Shown: positions 9,220 through 17,467, numbered from the stretch's first letter. The stretch: DNA of 64,000 nt from Oscillospiraceae bacterium (GCA_015067025.1 SVNC01000001.1:310001-374000); one strand, 5' to 3'. Notes: generated from the sequence alone by a model not told the origin. Made by a program: numbers and translations.

Positions 9220-9257
9220 AACCGTATCATTTGGTAATACAAGTGATACGGTTTTTT
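9220..9257 (+). terminator. Intrinsic terminator of the amino-acid uptake operon
   Basis: A 10-bp perfect stem (9220-9229 with 9244-9253) is followed directly by a run of T residues. Confidence 0.85.
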
Positions 9258-9322
9258 ATGCACATTTTTTACATATGGATTTGTGCAAAAGTGACAAGAT
9301 TGATAAAATTTAATAAAAACAC

Positions 9323-9351
9323 TTGTATATTTTGGATATATGTGCTATAAT
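9323..9351 (+). promoter_or_regulatory. SigA-type promoter and leader of hpf
   Basis: TTGTAT (9323-9328) and TATAAT (9346-9351) are 17 bp apart. The short leader holds two small hairpins: AAGCC/GGCTT near 9358-9375 and GGTGG/CCACC near 9383-9396. The second sits just upstream of the ribosome binding site and could affect translation. Confidence 0.65.
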
Positions 9352-9418
9352 TAACTTAAGCCAATGAAAAGGCTTTACCAAAGGTGGATAGCCACCGACG
9401 AAAGGAATGATTCAGAAT

Positions 9419-9943
9419 ATGAGAATGAACATCACAGCTAAGAAAATGCAGATCAGTCAGGCGTTTAATGATTACGTAGAAGAAAAGCTTGCGGCAAAGC
9501 TCGATAAATTCTTTACTGACGATGCAGAATGTAAAATCACTCTCACTGAGCAGAAAAATATGATTACGGCAGAAGTTACTGTGAAAACTGCTAACCTCAT
9601 CTTCAGAGCTGAGCAGAAGGCAGCAGAGAAGACTGATGCATTTGATGCAGCTATTGATCGTATCATAAGACAGATTCGCAAAAACAAGACAAAGGTTGAA
9701 AAACAGCTTCACAACACAATTAAAGAATCATTTGACGATGTTGTTGAAGAGCAGGTTGATTTTGAGGTAGTAAAGCATAAGAAATTCCTGCTTAAACCTA
9801 TGAGTGTTGATGAAGCGATACTTCAGATGAATATGGTTGGTCACTCCTTCTTTATGTTTAAGAATGCTGAAAATGGAGAAATAAACGTTGTTTATAAGCG
9901 TGATGATGGTAATTACGCAGTTTTAGAGCCTTCTGAAAACTAA
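9419..9943 (+). CDS. hpf: Ribosome hibernation-promoting factor, long form
   Basis: A protein of about 174 residues with the two-domain layout of long HPF. The N-terminal S30AE/RaiA domain (about 1-100) has NITAKKMQISQAFNDYVEEKL and a basic helix. A charged linker follows. The C-terminal dimerisation domain (about 118-174) contains KPMSVDEAILQMNMVGHSFFMF, diagnostic of the long type that forms 100S ribosome dimers in starved Bacillota. I prefer the ATG at 9419 because AAAGGA (9401-9406) abuts the alternative ATG at 9407 with no spacing. It is a single-gene unit between two terminators. Confidence 0.93.
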   Translation: MRMNITAKKMQISQAFNDYVEEKLAAKLDKFFTDDAECKITLTEQKNMITAEVTVKTANLIFRAEQKAAEKTDAFDAAIDRIIRQIRKNKTKVEKQLHNTIKESFDDVVEEQVDFEVVKHKKFLLKPMSVDEAILQMNMVGHSFFMFKNAENGEINVVYKRDDGNYAVLEPSEN

Positions 9944-9956
9944 AAATTAAATCTTG

Positions 9957-9986
9957 GTCCTACCGGATTTTCCGGTAGGACTTTTT
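9957..9986 (+). terminator. Intrinsic terminator after hpf
   Basis: An 11-bp perfect stem (9957-9967 with 9971-9981), a three-base loop and a T5 tract. Confidence 0.88.
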
Positions 9987-10024
9987 GAAGTTATATTGAA
10001 TTTTTACGAAAGGAATAGCAGAAT

Positions 10025-11008
10025 ATGGACAAAATAAGATGGGGCATTTTGGCAACGGGAAGAATTGCAGCGACCTTTGCCGATGCAGTAAATTACGTGG
10101 AGGATGCTGAACTATATGCCTGTGCGTCAAGAGATCATGGCAGAGCAAAATCATTTGCAGAAAAATTCGGAGTTGAAAAGTATTATGATGATTATGAAGC
10201 TCTTGCGGATGATGAAAATGTAGACGTTATCTATATTGCGTCTCCTATGGCACAGCACTACGAGCAGGCGAAAATGTGTCTTTCAAAGGGCAAGAACGTT
10301 CTTTGCGAAAAGACTATAACCTTAAATGGTGTACAGCTTGCAGAGCTTATTGATATAGCAGAGAAGAATAACGTTTTCTTTATGGAAGCTATGTGGACGA
10401 AATTCCTTCCCGCTTTCCGTCAGGCTAAGAAGTGGGTAGCAGAAGGCAGAATAGGAACGCCCAAAATGATAAAGGCTGATTTTTCAAATCTCTGCCCTTT
10501 TAATGCTGAGGACAGACTGTTCAAAAGCTCTCTTGGTGGGGGATGTCTTCTTGATTTAGGTGTTTATCCTATTACCTTTGCCTGTGATTTTTTAGGCTAT
10601 GAGCCTTCTGAAATTATAAGTAATGCTTATATTGGAAAAAGCAACGTGGATTTTGACGCTTCAATAATACTCAAATATAAAGACAGCTTTGCACATCTTA
10701 CAGCAGGCTTTGATATAGAAAATCAAAATCCGGCTTTTGTGATTGGTGATAAGGGCAGAATACGCTTTGGTGATTGGTTCTTCTGTACAACAGAAGTTAT
10801 GCTTTACGATGATGACGGAAACCTTTTAGAGCATTTTAAAAAGCCGCATCTAAAAAACGGTTACGAATTTGAAATTATGGAGGTTCATGAGTGCCTTAAA
10901 AACGGTAAGAAGCAGAGTGACATCAATTCCTTATATCATACAACCGCTACAATGAAGATTATGGATGAATGTCGTAATCAGTGGGGTCTTAAATTTGACG
11001 GTGAATAA
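10025..11008 (+). CDS. Gfo/Idh/MocA family oxidoreductase
   Basis: A 327-residue NAD(P)-dependent oxidoreductase. The Rossmann start WGILATGRIAATFA binds the dinucleotide. The CEKTITLN segment near residue 96 is the family EKP motif with Thr in place of Pro and the catalytic Lys kept. LGGGCLLDLGVYPI near residue 180 is typical of the C-terminal domain of dihydrodiol/trans-dehydrogenase-like members. The sugar or diol substrate is not evident. ACGAAAGGAATAG lies ahead of the ATG. It is transcribed alone and faces the sirtuin gene across a shared terminator. Confidence 0.9.
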   Translation: MDKIRWGILATGRIAATFADAVNYVEDAELYACASRDHGRAKSFAEKFGVEKYYDDYEALADDENVDVIYIASPMAQHYEQAKMCLSKGKNVLCEKTITLNGVQLAELIDIAEKNNVFFMEAMWTKFLPAFRQAKKWVAEGRIGTPKMIKADFSNLCPFNAEDRLFKSSLGGGCLLDLGVYPITFACDFLGYEPSEIISNAYIGKSNVDFDASIILKYKDSFAHLTAGFDIENQNPAFVIGDKGRIRFGDWFFCTTEVMLYDDDGNLLEHFKKPHLKNGYEFEIMEVHECLKNGKKQSDINSLYHTTATMKIMDECRNQWGLKFDGE

Positions 11009-11015
11009 AAATAAT

Positions 11016-11049
11016 GGCGATACAGAAATAATCTGTATCGCCTATTTTT
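11016..11049. terminator. Bidirectional terminator between oxidoreductase and sirtuin genes
   Basis: An 11-bp perfect stem (11016-11026 with 11032-11042) has a T-rich tract on the plus side and an A/T-rich flank on the other. It lies between two convergent genes. Confidence 0.75.
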
Positions 11050-11755
11050 ATATAATTAAGCTACCAAGAACTTCTCCTACCTTTTCTCTTATAACAAGCT
11101 CGGCGTGATTATCATAAGGGGTTTCATCTCTGTTTATAAGCACAAGGTGGCGCCCTTTGAAATATCTTACAAAGCCGGCGGCAGGATATACGGTAAGGGA
11201 AGTGCCTGCTATTATCAGCGTGTCACAATTGCTGATAGCATTAAGAGCTTTTTCGATTGTATTTTCGTCAAGATTTTCCTCGTAAAGCACAACGTCAGGT
11301 TTTATAATACCGCCACAGCTACATCTTGGTACATCTGTACTGCCTATTACGGCATCAATATCGTAAGATTTTCCGCATTCCATACAGAAATTTCTGTACA
11401 CACTGCCATGAAGCTCGTATACCTCTTTACTTCCTGCTTTCTGATGGAGATTGTCTATATTCTGGGTTATTACAGCTTTCAACTTTCCCGCGGCTTCAAG
11501 CTTTGCAAGAGCTTTATGAGCCTTATTTGGCTCTGCCTTTGTGTATAGCATTTTATCACGATAAAAACGATAGAAATCCGATGTGTGACTTATAAAATAA
11601 CTGTGGGATAGTATTCTTTCAGGGGGAAATTCATACTTCTGATTGTATAGCCCGTCTGTACTTCTGAAATCGGGTATGCCGCTTTCTGTAGAAACACCTG
11701 CACCACCAAAGAAAACTATGGATTTGCTGTCGTTTATAATTTCCTGTAAAGTCAA
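11048..11755 (-). CDS. NAD-dependent protein deacylase, sirtuin
   Basis: A Sir2 family enzyme of about 235 residues. It removes acyl groups from lysine using NAD. Visible motifs are FFGGAGVSTESGIPDFRS (NAD binding), TQNIDNLHQKAG, and the catalytic His in ELHGSVY. Zinc is bound by the pairs CMEC and CSC, followed by IKPDVVLYEE. A GAGGTGA ribosome binding site is ideally spaced for the TTG at 11755; the GTG at 11764 would sit inside that site. It is the only gene on its strand here and diverges from the patatin gene. Confidence 0.93.
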   Translation of the reverse strand: MTLQEIINDSKSIVFFGGAGVSTESGIPDFRSTDGLYNQKYEFPPERILSHSYFISHTSDFYRFYRDKMLYTKAEPNKAHKALAKLEAAGKLKAVITQNIDNLHQKAGSKEVYELHGSVYRNFCMECGKSYDIDAVIGSTDVPRCSCGGIIKPDVVLYEENLDENTIEKALNAISNCDTLIIAGTSLTVYPAAGFVRYFKGRHLVLINRDETPYDNHAELVIREKVGEVLGSLII

Positions 11756-11811
11756 TATACTCACCTCTTACTTTAAAGTATATCACTAAAATAAAAAAAT
11801 AGCAAGAAAAT

Positions 11812-11842
11812 TGTTGATTAATCAACAGTTTTATGGTAAAAT
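11812..11842 (+). promoter_or_regulatory. Promoter with a palindromic operator over the -35 box
   Basis: TTGATT at 11814-11819 and TAAAAT at 11837-11842 have a 17-bp spacer. The -35 lies inside a perfect 16-bp palindrome, TGTTGATTAATCAACA, at 11812-11827. The arrangement suggests a repressor site controlling the patatin/HAD pair. The factor is unknown. Confidence 0.55.
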
Positions 11843-11871
11843 AAAGTCAGATTTTTATAGGAGATGAAACA

Positions 11872-12723
11872 GTGAAAACAGGTCTTATTATGGAAGGCGG
11901 AGCGATGCGTGGACTTTTTACCGCCGGAGTTATTGATGTTCTTATGGAAAATAATATAGAATTTGATGGGGCTGTTGGTGTATCGGCAGGTGCGGCTTTT
12001 GGCTGTAACTTAAAATCCCGTCAAATTGGCAGAGTGATCCGATACAATACAAAATACTCAAAGGATAAGCGTTTTTGCAGTATGTGGTCATTTATTCATA
12101 CCGGAGATATGTACGGCAATGATTTTTGCTACAGAGAATTACCCTTTGAGCTTGACATATTTGATGTAAAAGCCTATAAAGAAAATCCTATGGAATTTTA
12201 CGTTGTGTGTACAGACGTCGAAACAGGAAAGCCTGTATATCAGAATTGCCCTGTTGCTGACGATGAATGTATGCAGTGGATAAGAGCTTCCGCTTCTATG
12301 CCGCTTGTTTCTCAGGTGGTTGAGGTTGGCGGATATAAGCTTCTTGATGGCGGTATATCAGATTCTATTCCGCTTAAATTTTTTGAAGAAAAAGGTTATG
12401 AGAGAAACATTGTTATCCTTACTCAACCTGAAGGGTACGTCAAGGGCAAAAATAAGCTTATAGGACTTATGAAGATTGCACTCAGAAAATATCCTGCAAT
12501 AGTTGATGCTATGAAAAAACGCCACATAGTATATAATGAAACTACAGATTACGTAAAGCAGAAAGAACAGAAGGGCGAAGTCCTTGTTATAAGACCCGAA
12601 ACAGATCTTGGTATAAAAAGAACTGAAAAAGAACCCGCAGAGCTTCGCAGAGTGTATGAAAAGGGAAGAGCAGTGGCAGAAAAGATGCTTCCGCAGATAA
12701 AAGAGTATCTTGGACTTTCTTAA
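11872..12723 (+). CDS. Patatin-like phospholipase family protein (YjjU type)
   Basis: A 283-residue patatin-fold lipid hydrolase. The oxyanion loop is GGAMRG near residue 9, the serine elbow is GVSAG near residue 39, and the catalytic Asp is in LLDGGISDSIP near residue 160, giving the Ser-Asp dyad. There is no signal peptide, so it is cytoplasmic. The natural lipid substrate is not known. AGGAGATGAAACA precedes the GTG start. The HAD gene starts 22 bases after the stop, so the two likely share the promoter that carries a palindromic operator. Confidence 0.9.
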   Translation: MKTGLIMEGGAMRGLFTAGVIDVLMENNIEFDGAVGVSAGAAFGCNLKSRQIGRVIRYNTKYSKDKRFCSMWSFIHTGDMYGNDFCYRELPFELDIFDVKAYKENPMEFYVVCTDVETGKPVYQNCPVADDECMQWIRASASMPLVSQVVEVGGYKLLDGGISDSIPLKFFEEKGYERNIVILTQPEGYVKGKNKLIGLMKIALRKYPAIVDAMKKRHIVYNETTDYVKQKEQKGEVLVIRPETDLGIKRTEKEPAELRRVYEKGRAVAEKMLPQIKEYLGLS

Positions 12724-12745
12724 GACATTTATGGAGGACAAAACG

Positions 12746-13366
12746 ATGAACAACATAGAATGGTTGTTTTTTGATGTTGGCTCAACTCTTGTTGATGAAA
12801 CGGAGTGCTATAATCATCGTATTTGCGATGCTATTAAAGGCACCGACGTTACGTTTGAGCAATTTAATGAAAAACGTATATTTTATGCAAAACAAAATCT
12901 CAAAGGAGATATTGAAGCACTCAAATTCTTTGGGCTAAGCAAAACTCCGTGGCACAAAGAGGATGAAAAGCCTTATAAAGACGCTGAATTTGTTCTGAAA
13001 TCTCTTTTTGAAAAAGGCTACAAAATCGGTGTAATAGCCAATCAATCGTCGGGTACAGAAAAACGCCTTGAAAACTGGGGTTTTATGAAATACATCAGAC
13101 TTGTACTATCTTCGGCAGAAGAAGGGGTTGCAAAGCCTGATAGTGAAATATTCCTGCGGGCATTAAGTCGTGCGGATTGTCTTCCCGAAAATGCAGTTAT
13201 GATAGGTGACAGAATAGATAATGATATAGAGCCTGCAAATAAGCTTGGAATGAAAACAATATGGGTTAAGCAGGATTTTGCCGTATATCAGACGCCTATG
13301 AGCGACATTCAGAAGGCAGATTATACCATCGGCAAATTGGTGGATATTTTAGATATATTACTCTGA
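12746..13366 (+). CDS. HAD family hydrolase
   Basis: A 206-residue haloacid-dehalogenase-fold protein. Motif I is FDVGSTLVDE, so the nucleophile Asp is present but the second Asp of the usual DxDxT is Gly. Motif II is IANQSSG, motif III has Lys in GVAKPDSEIF, and motif IV is MIGDRIDNDI. The altered motif I leaves phosphatase activity uncertain. The ATG at 12746 is chosen because GGAGG lies eight bases upstream; an earlier in-frame start would overlap the patatin gene. It is probably co-transcribed with that gene. Confidence 0.88.
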   Translation: MNNIEWLFFDVGSTLVDETECYNHRICDAIKGTDVTFEQFNEKRIFYAKQNLKGDIEALKFFGLSKTPWHKEDEKPYKDAEFVLKSLFEKGYKIGVIANQSSGTEKRLENWGFMKYIRLVLSSAEEGVAKPDSEIFLRALSRADCLPENAVMIGDRIDNDIEPANKLGMKTIWVKQDFAVYQTPMSDIQKADYTIGKLVDILDILL

Positions 13367-13376
13367 ATATATGGAA

Positions 13377-13411
13377 AAGCAGTATCGTAATTATACGATA
13401 CTGCTTATTTT
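13377..13411. terminator. Bidirectional terminator between HAD and YolD-like genes
   Basis: A 13-bp inverted repeat, starting AAGCAGTATCGTA at 13377, is followed by a T-rich stretch that overlaps the end of the convergent YolD-like gene. Confidence 0.75.
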
Positions 13412-13845
13412 ATGTCGTTTTCAAGAAACTCGAAAATTTCTCCCTCTATACTGTATATATCGGATATAGCTATCTTTGTTCCATCGGTAAATATAATACA
13501 AAATTCCCCATCATCAACTTTGCGGATGTTTCCACTGTATATTTCGTATCTGCCACCTGATTTATTTTCATCGGGTATAAAATAGCTTACAGAAATCAAA
13601 GGCTTTTCACAAGACTGTTCAGTGAGTATCTGCAATCTTTCGTTAAGCTCTCTTTGTTCATCCTCTGAAAGTGTAAGCTTTTTATCTGTAAGCCTTGCGG
13701 TCTCTTTTATCGCTGCATCGTGACCTGTAAGTGCCGCAAAGGGTGAGAATTGTGCTGCTCTTGCAGTCATAGACATCTGAGGATGCTTTTTTGAAACAGG
13801 GTGGGGAAGGTTTATAATATCATCATAATTTCTGCTATCCGTAAT
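13405..13845 (-). CDS. YolD-like protein, probable non-AUG start
   Basis: A YolD-like family protein. It contains KKHPQMSMTARAAQFSPFAAL followed by TGHDAAIKETARLT, then a C-terminal beta-rich region. The only ATG gives 123 residues and would remove the conserved DDIINLPHPVSKKHPQ segment, which is open in the same frame back to the polymerase stop codon. A strong AAGGAGGG sits just after that stop, followed by ATA ATT ACG. I place the start at ATT (13845), giving about 146 residues; ACG at 13842 is the alternative. YolD-like genes commonly sit beside Y-family polymerases, as here, and are thought to act with them in DNA damage tolerance. Confidence 0.75.
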   Translation of the reverse strand: MTDSRNYDDIINLPHPVSKKHPQMSMTARAAQFSPFAALTGHDAAIKETARLTDKKLTLSEDEQRELNERLQILTEQSCEKPLISVSYFIPDENKSGGRYEIYSGNIRKVDDGEFCIIFTDGTKIAISDIYSIEGEIFEFLENDIK

Positions 13846-13854
13846 TATCCCTCC

Positions 13855-15384
13855 TTATGCTTTGTGACCGCCTACCTGACCGTTTCTTTCAATGGTGGTA
13901 GCACCTTCTTCTAAGTTCATACCTTTTAAAACTGCGTTTTTGCCAAAACGCTTTTTTATTTTTATAACAGCCTTTTGTATCTGTTTTTCCTTTTGAAGCT
14001 CCGCTTCTTCTTCCTGCTTTTTTCTGAAAAGCTCATCGTAGTCGGTAAACAGATCGCATTGAACTACGCTTTCTTCTTCTTTTACAACGCTTTCATAAGT
14101 CACGTTATTAGCTACAACGTATAATTTTCTTACTGTGAGGTTTTTATCAACAATTCTGTCGTAAAGCTCTGATATTGCGTTTATAATAAGCTTTGACGAA
14201 GAGGTCTTTGTGTTAAGATTAATAGACCCGTGAGCTGGTTTGGGAGCTTTTCTGCCATACATATCGGTGGTAACGCTGCCTTTATAGGCGTTTTTTCCTG
14301 CCTTCTCTTCAAGGTTTTCTATATCATAGCAGACGGTAAGTACCATCTGATCTGTTACAAGACCCTTATCAACAAGATCAAGCACAAGCAAGTCTGTCAT
14401 TTCTCTTGCTATCAGCTTGCCTTTTTCTGCGGTATAGGGCGACTGGAGCACCTGTCCGTTGCTGATACTGTTTCTCTGAGGCTTAAAGGATTTTATATCA
14501 GCTATCGTGCATGGTTCGTAACCCCAGGCGTGATCTATAAGAAGCTCTGCGTTTATGCCGAACAGATTATAAAGCAGATCCTCGTTATAATAGCTGTTGC
14601 TGCCGCCTATAGAGCATCTCGCGATATCACCCATAGTAAATATTCCACGTTCTGCAAGCTTTGTAGAATAGCCTTTTCCCACTCTCCAGAAATCGGTTAT
14701 GGGAGTATGAGCCCAAAGCTCTTTTCTATAGCTCATTTCATCAAGCTCTGCAATTCTTACTCCATCTTTATCGGCGGGCATTTTCTTTGCTACTATATCC
14801 ATTGCTATTTTAGCAAGATACAGATTAGTACCTATTCCTGCGGTGGCGGTTATACCTGTTTTCTTCAGTACGTCCCGTATCATTTTCATAGCAAGCTCTC
14901 TTGCCGTCATATTGTAGGTTTTAAGGTAGTGTGTTGCGTCTATGAAAACTTCGTCTATAGAATAAACGTGAATATCCTCAGGGGCTATATACTTAAGGTA
15001 AACGTTGTATATTTCCGTGCTTACCTGCATATATTTCGCCATCTGAGGCGGTGCAACGATATAATTAAGGCTTAATGAAGGGTCGTTTATAATGTCAGGG
15101 TTGTGATATGAGCTTCCTTTAAAGGTTTTGTCGGGTACTTTTAGCAACCTTTCCCGATTTACCTCTTTCACTCTTTGAACTACCTCAAAAAGTCTTGCTC
15201 TGCCACCGATCTTATAGGATTTAAGAGAAGGTGAAACCGCAAGACATATCGTTTTTTCCGTTCTGGTGCTGTCTGCAACTACAAGATTTGTCGTAAGCGG
15301 GTCAAGCCCTCTTTCTACACATTCCACAGACGCAAAGAAGGACTTTAGATCTATAGCAATATAATAGTGATTTTTATTTGTCAT
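13855..15384 (-). CDS. Y-family DNA polymerase (DinB/UmuC type)
   Basis: A 509-residue translesion polymerase. Catalytic motifs are visible: YIAIDLKSFFASVECVERG near the N-terminus (metal-binding Asp) and YSIDEVFIDATHY near residue 120 (Asp-Glu pair). A fingers/palm and HhH region follows with TPITDFWRVGKGY, and then a little-finger domain. The C-terminal tail is rich in Glu and Lys. It copies damaged DNA with low fidelity. The ATG at 15384 has GAAAGGA upstream; an earlier in-frame start lacks conserved sequence. The YolD-like gene follows directly, in the same frame after a single stop codon. Confidence 0.92.
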   Translation of the reverse strand: MTNKNHYYIAIDLKSFFASVECVERGLDPLTTNLVVADSTRTEKTICLAVSPSLKSYKIGGRARLFEVVQRVKEVNRERLLKVPDKTFKGSSYHNPDIINDPSLSLNYIVAPPQMAKYMQVSTEIYNVYLKYIAPEDIHVYSIDEVFIDATHYLKTYNMTARELAMKMIRDVLKKTGITATAGIGTNLYLAKIAMDIVAKKMPADKDGVRIAELDEMSYRKELWAHTPITDFWRVGKGYSTKLAERGIFTMGDIARCSIGGSNSYYNEDLLYNLFGINAELLIDHAWGYEPCTIADIKSFKPQRNSISNGQVLQSPYTAEKGKLIAREMTDLLVLDLVDKGLVTDQMVLTVCYDIENLEEKAGKNAYKGSVTTDMYGRKAPKPAHGSINLNTKTSSSKLIINAISELYDRIVDKNLTVRKLYVVANNVTYESVVKEEESVVQCDLFTDYDELFRKKQEEEAELQKEKQIQKAVIKIKKRFGKNAVLKGMNLEEGATTIERNGQVGGHKA

Positions 15385-15540
15385 ATTAATAAGTCCTTTC
15401 TTTAAATTCTGATATTTATTGTACCACAAAATCACTATTAAATCAAATGATAATATATTTTGAATTTTGTGTAAAAATTACCGTTTTCGACATTCTTCGA
15501 CAACGAAGATTAAAATAACCCAAATTAAGGCAAAAATGTC

Positions 15541-15569
15541 TTGAAAAGTCTTTTTTACTGTGATATATT
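15541..15569 (+). promoter_or_regulatory. SigA-type promoter of the sigma-factor operon
   Basis: TTGAAA at 15541-15546 and TATATT at 15564-15569 are separated by 17 bp. The ATG at 15608 follows TTAAGGAG. A small CTTCG/CGAAG hairpin lies upstream near 15497-15510. Confidence 0.6.
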
Positions 15570-15607
15570 TAAAGGAGTGTGATTTTTTCGATTTAAGGAG
15601 AAAGTAT

Positions 15608-16129
15608 ATGCTGGCTTTTTATTTATCAATGATTGATAATGAGGAAAGTAAAAATCTTGTAGAAAGGATATATAATACTTACGAACGGTTTATGTTTTCG
15701 GTGGCGTATAACGTCACTAAGAACAAGACGGATTCAGAGGATATTGTCCACGACGCTATGATGTGGATAATAAACAACATTGATAGAATTGAAGTTGATT
15801 TTTCAAAGAAGACCAAGGCGTTGCTTGCAACTATTGTATCTCATAAGGCTATTGATAGCATAAGAGCAAACAAGAAGATACAATACGGAGATATTATTGA
15901 AAATGAAACAGAAATTTTTAACTGTTTTGGAGCACTTAACAAAATATCTTCCATAGAAGTTAAAGAGATAATAAGTAATATGCCTCGGGATGTAAAGAAC
16001 GTTATTAACCTCAGATTTGTTTACGGTTATTCTGCATCTCAAACGGCTGAAATGCTTGATATGGATGAAAATGCGGTTTATTATCGCACGGAAAAGGCAA
16101 GAAAAATTTTAAAGCAATACCTGAGGTGA
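15608..16129 (+). CDS. RNA polymerase sigma-70 family factor (ECF-like)
   Basis: A sigma factor of about 173 residues with only regions 2 and 4. Region 2 (about 20-65) includes FMFSVAYNVTKNKTDSEDIVHDAM. Region 4 (about 120-165) reads LRFVYGYSASQTAEMLDMDENAVYYRTEKARKIL, a helix-turn-helix for the -35 element. The start at 15608 follows TAAGGAG; an upstream in-frame start lacks a site. The next gene begins four bases after its stop and encodes a membrane protein, the usual place for an anti-sigma partner. Confidence 0.88.
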   Translation: MLAFYLSMIDNEESKNLVERIYNTYERFMFSVAYNVTKNKTDSEDIVHDAMMWIINNIDRIEVDFSKKTKALLATIVSHKAIDSIRANKKIQYGDIIENETEIFNCFGALNKISSIEVKEIISNMPRDVKNVINLRFVYGYSASQTAEMLDMDENAVYYRTEKARKILKQYLR

Positions 16130-16132
16130 AAG

Positions 16133-16798
16133 ATGATTTGTGATATACTGAATGATGAGGTAAAAGAAATTTTTATTTCTGATTTAGCAGACATGACAGA
16201 GACTTTGATGGATCTTAAGTTTTCTTTTAGATATAAAATAAGACGAAGAAAGATTATCAATCTGTATTCAAAGCGGACAAGACCTGAAAAAGAAAATCTA
16301 CCGCGTAGAGTAAAGCTTGCTGTGGTAATTTCAATAGTGGCTTTTGCTATACTTATAGCCGGATTTGTTACATACACGTATATAAGTGGATTTTACGTGG
16401 ATAAACATGAAGAATACGCATTGTTGACAACTGATGAGTGTGATGAGTGCACAACTATAGAAGAAAAGTTTTATCTTGATATGGACTTAAGTGATTATGA
16501 AGCAGAGGTGTTGGTTGATAATTCAATAAATTATACTGTACGGTATTGGCATAAAAATCAGCGTATTTTAGTATCTCAAATTCCTATTAGTTCTTTCGGA
16601 GATATAAGGATTGATACAGAGCAGGCTTTGATTGATGTAGATGAAATAGATAATAAATCTCAAGAAGGCATAATAAGCAGAAGCAGAAATGGAGAATATC
16701 ACTTTTTCTGTAAATTTGATAAGTACGTTGTGGAATATAATTGCAACATTTCTGATATTAGTGAAGAATTGTTGGTCAAAAGTACTAAATTTAATTAA
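16133..16798 (+). CDS. Single-pass membrane protein, candidate anti-sigma factor
   Basis: A 221-residue protein I do not recognise as a named family. About 60 cytoplasmic residues, basic near RYKIRRRKIINLY, precede one transmembrane helix (about 62-84). The outer part of about 135 residues begins with an acidic stretch containing two Cys (TDECDECTT) and resembles the small extracytoplasmic domains found in Clostridial operons next to sigma factors. It starts three bases after the sigma gene stop, with GAGGTGAAAG as ribosome binding site. An anti-sigma or envelope-sensor role is inferred from topology and position only. Confidence 0.7.
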   Translation: MICDILNDEVKEIFISDLADMTETLMDLKFSFRYKIRRRKIINLYSKRTRPEKENLPRRVKLAVVISIVAFAILIAGFVTYTYISGFYVDKHEEYALLTTDECDECTTIEEKFYLDMDLSDYEAEVLVDNSINYTVRYWHKNQRILVSQIPISSFGDIRIDTEQALIDVDEIDNKSQEGIISRSRNGEYHFFCKFDKYVVEYNCNISDISEELLVKSTKFN

Positions 16799-16862
16799 AA
16801 TAGAAAAATAATTCAAATTTTCATAAATTTTACCGCTTATATTTATGTAAGGAGGTGAAAAG

Positions 16863-17288
16863 ATGAAAATCAAGGTATTGAAAAAAATATTATGTTTTGT
16901 ACTGGCTACAGTCATTGCAATGTCTGTAACGCTTATCGCTTCTGCGGAGTCCGCCACTCCCTATGATCTTACTTCCGCCACTAAAAGATCGGCGATCAGT
17001 ATGCTGGATGATGGTGTTGTTGCATTAGTCAGTGCTTTCAACACAACGGATACATCTGTTGTACAGGTGGATATCACGCAGTCGCTTGAAAAACATGCTT
17101 ATTTCTGGACGTGGGACAACGTAGGAGGATATTCCTTTAAATCAGTGCTTGATTGTGTTTCTAATTTTACTAATTATCGTACCGGACTTGCAAGCGGTAC
17201 ATATCGGGTGAGGTCAGAATTTACTGCCTATTTAGACGATGGCAGAAGTGAAACTGTAGTTGTTTACAGTAATGAGCTTACTATATAA
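16863..17288 (+). CDS. Small secreted protein of the sigma-factor operon
   Basis: A 141-residue protein of unrecognised family. The signal peptide (about 1-28) ends IASAES and carries no lipobox, so the mature protein of about 113 residues should be secreted. It is rich in Thr, Ser and Val and looks like a compact beta fold; it ends with VYSNELTI and has no Cys in the mature chain apart from one near residue 97. AGGAGGTGAAAAG precedes the ATG. It lies 64 bases downstream of the candidate anti-sigma gene, with no terminator between. It may be the signal or target of that system, but this is inference. Confidence 0.72.
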   Translation: MKIKVLKKILCFVLATVIAMSVTLIASAESATPYDLTSATKRSAISMLDDGVVALVSAFNTTDTSVVQVDITQSLEKHAYFWTWDNVGGYSFKSVLDCVSNFTNYRTGLASGTYRVRSEFTAYLDDGRSETVVVYSNELTI

Positions 17289-17413
17289 TCAGATATGGTA
17301 GGTAAGACTCTGTGCTTATAATATGTACGGAAATTTTTTAAAAAAGTACAGAGTAATTTTTAATTGATATATCAAAAATTTATGCAATAAAACTCTCAAA
17401 ATAAGTACAATGG

Positions 17414-17446
17414 AAAGCCACAGGTTATATGCAAGCCTGTGGTTTT
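17414..17446 (+). terminator. Hairpin terminator after the secreted-protein gene
   Basis: AAAGCCACAGG (17414-17424) pairs with CCTGTGGTTTT (17436-17446) with one G-U pair. The T-rich end is short, so efficiency is uncertain. Confidence 0.6.
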
Positions 17447-17467
17447 CATCGTTCTTGATATCTTTTC

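Noticed and set aside
14230-15075. A 281-codon plus-strand open frame
   Set aside because: It lies antisense to the Y-family polymerase gene and shows no recognisable motif. The polymerase motifs are convincing.
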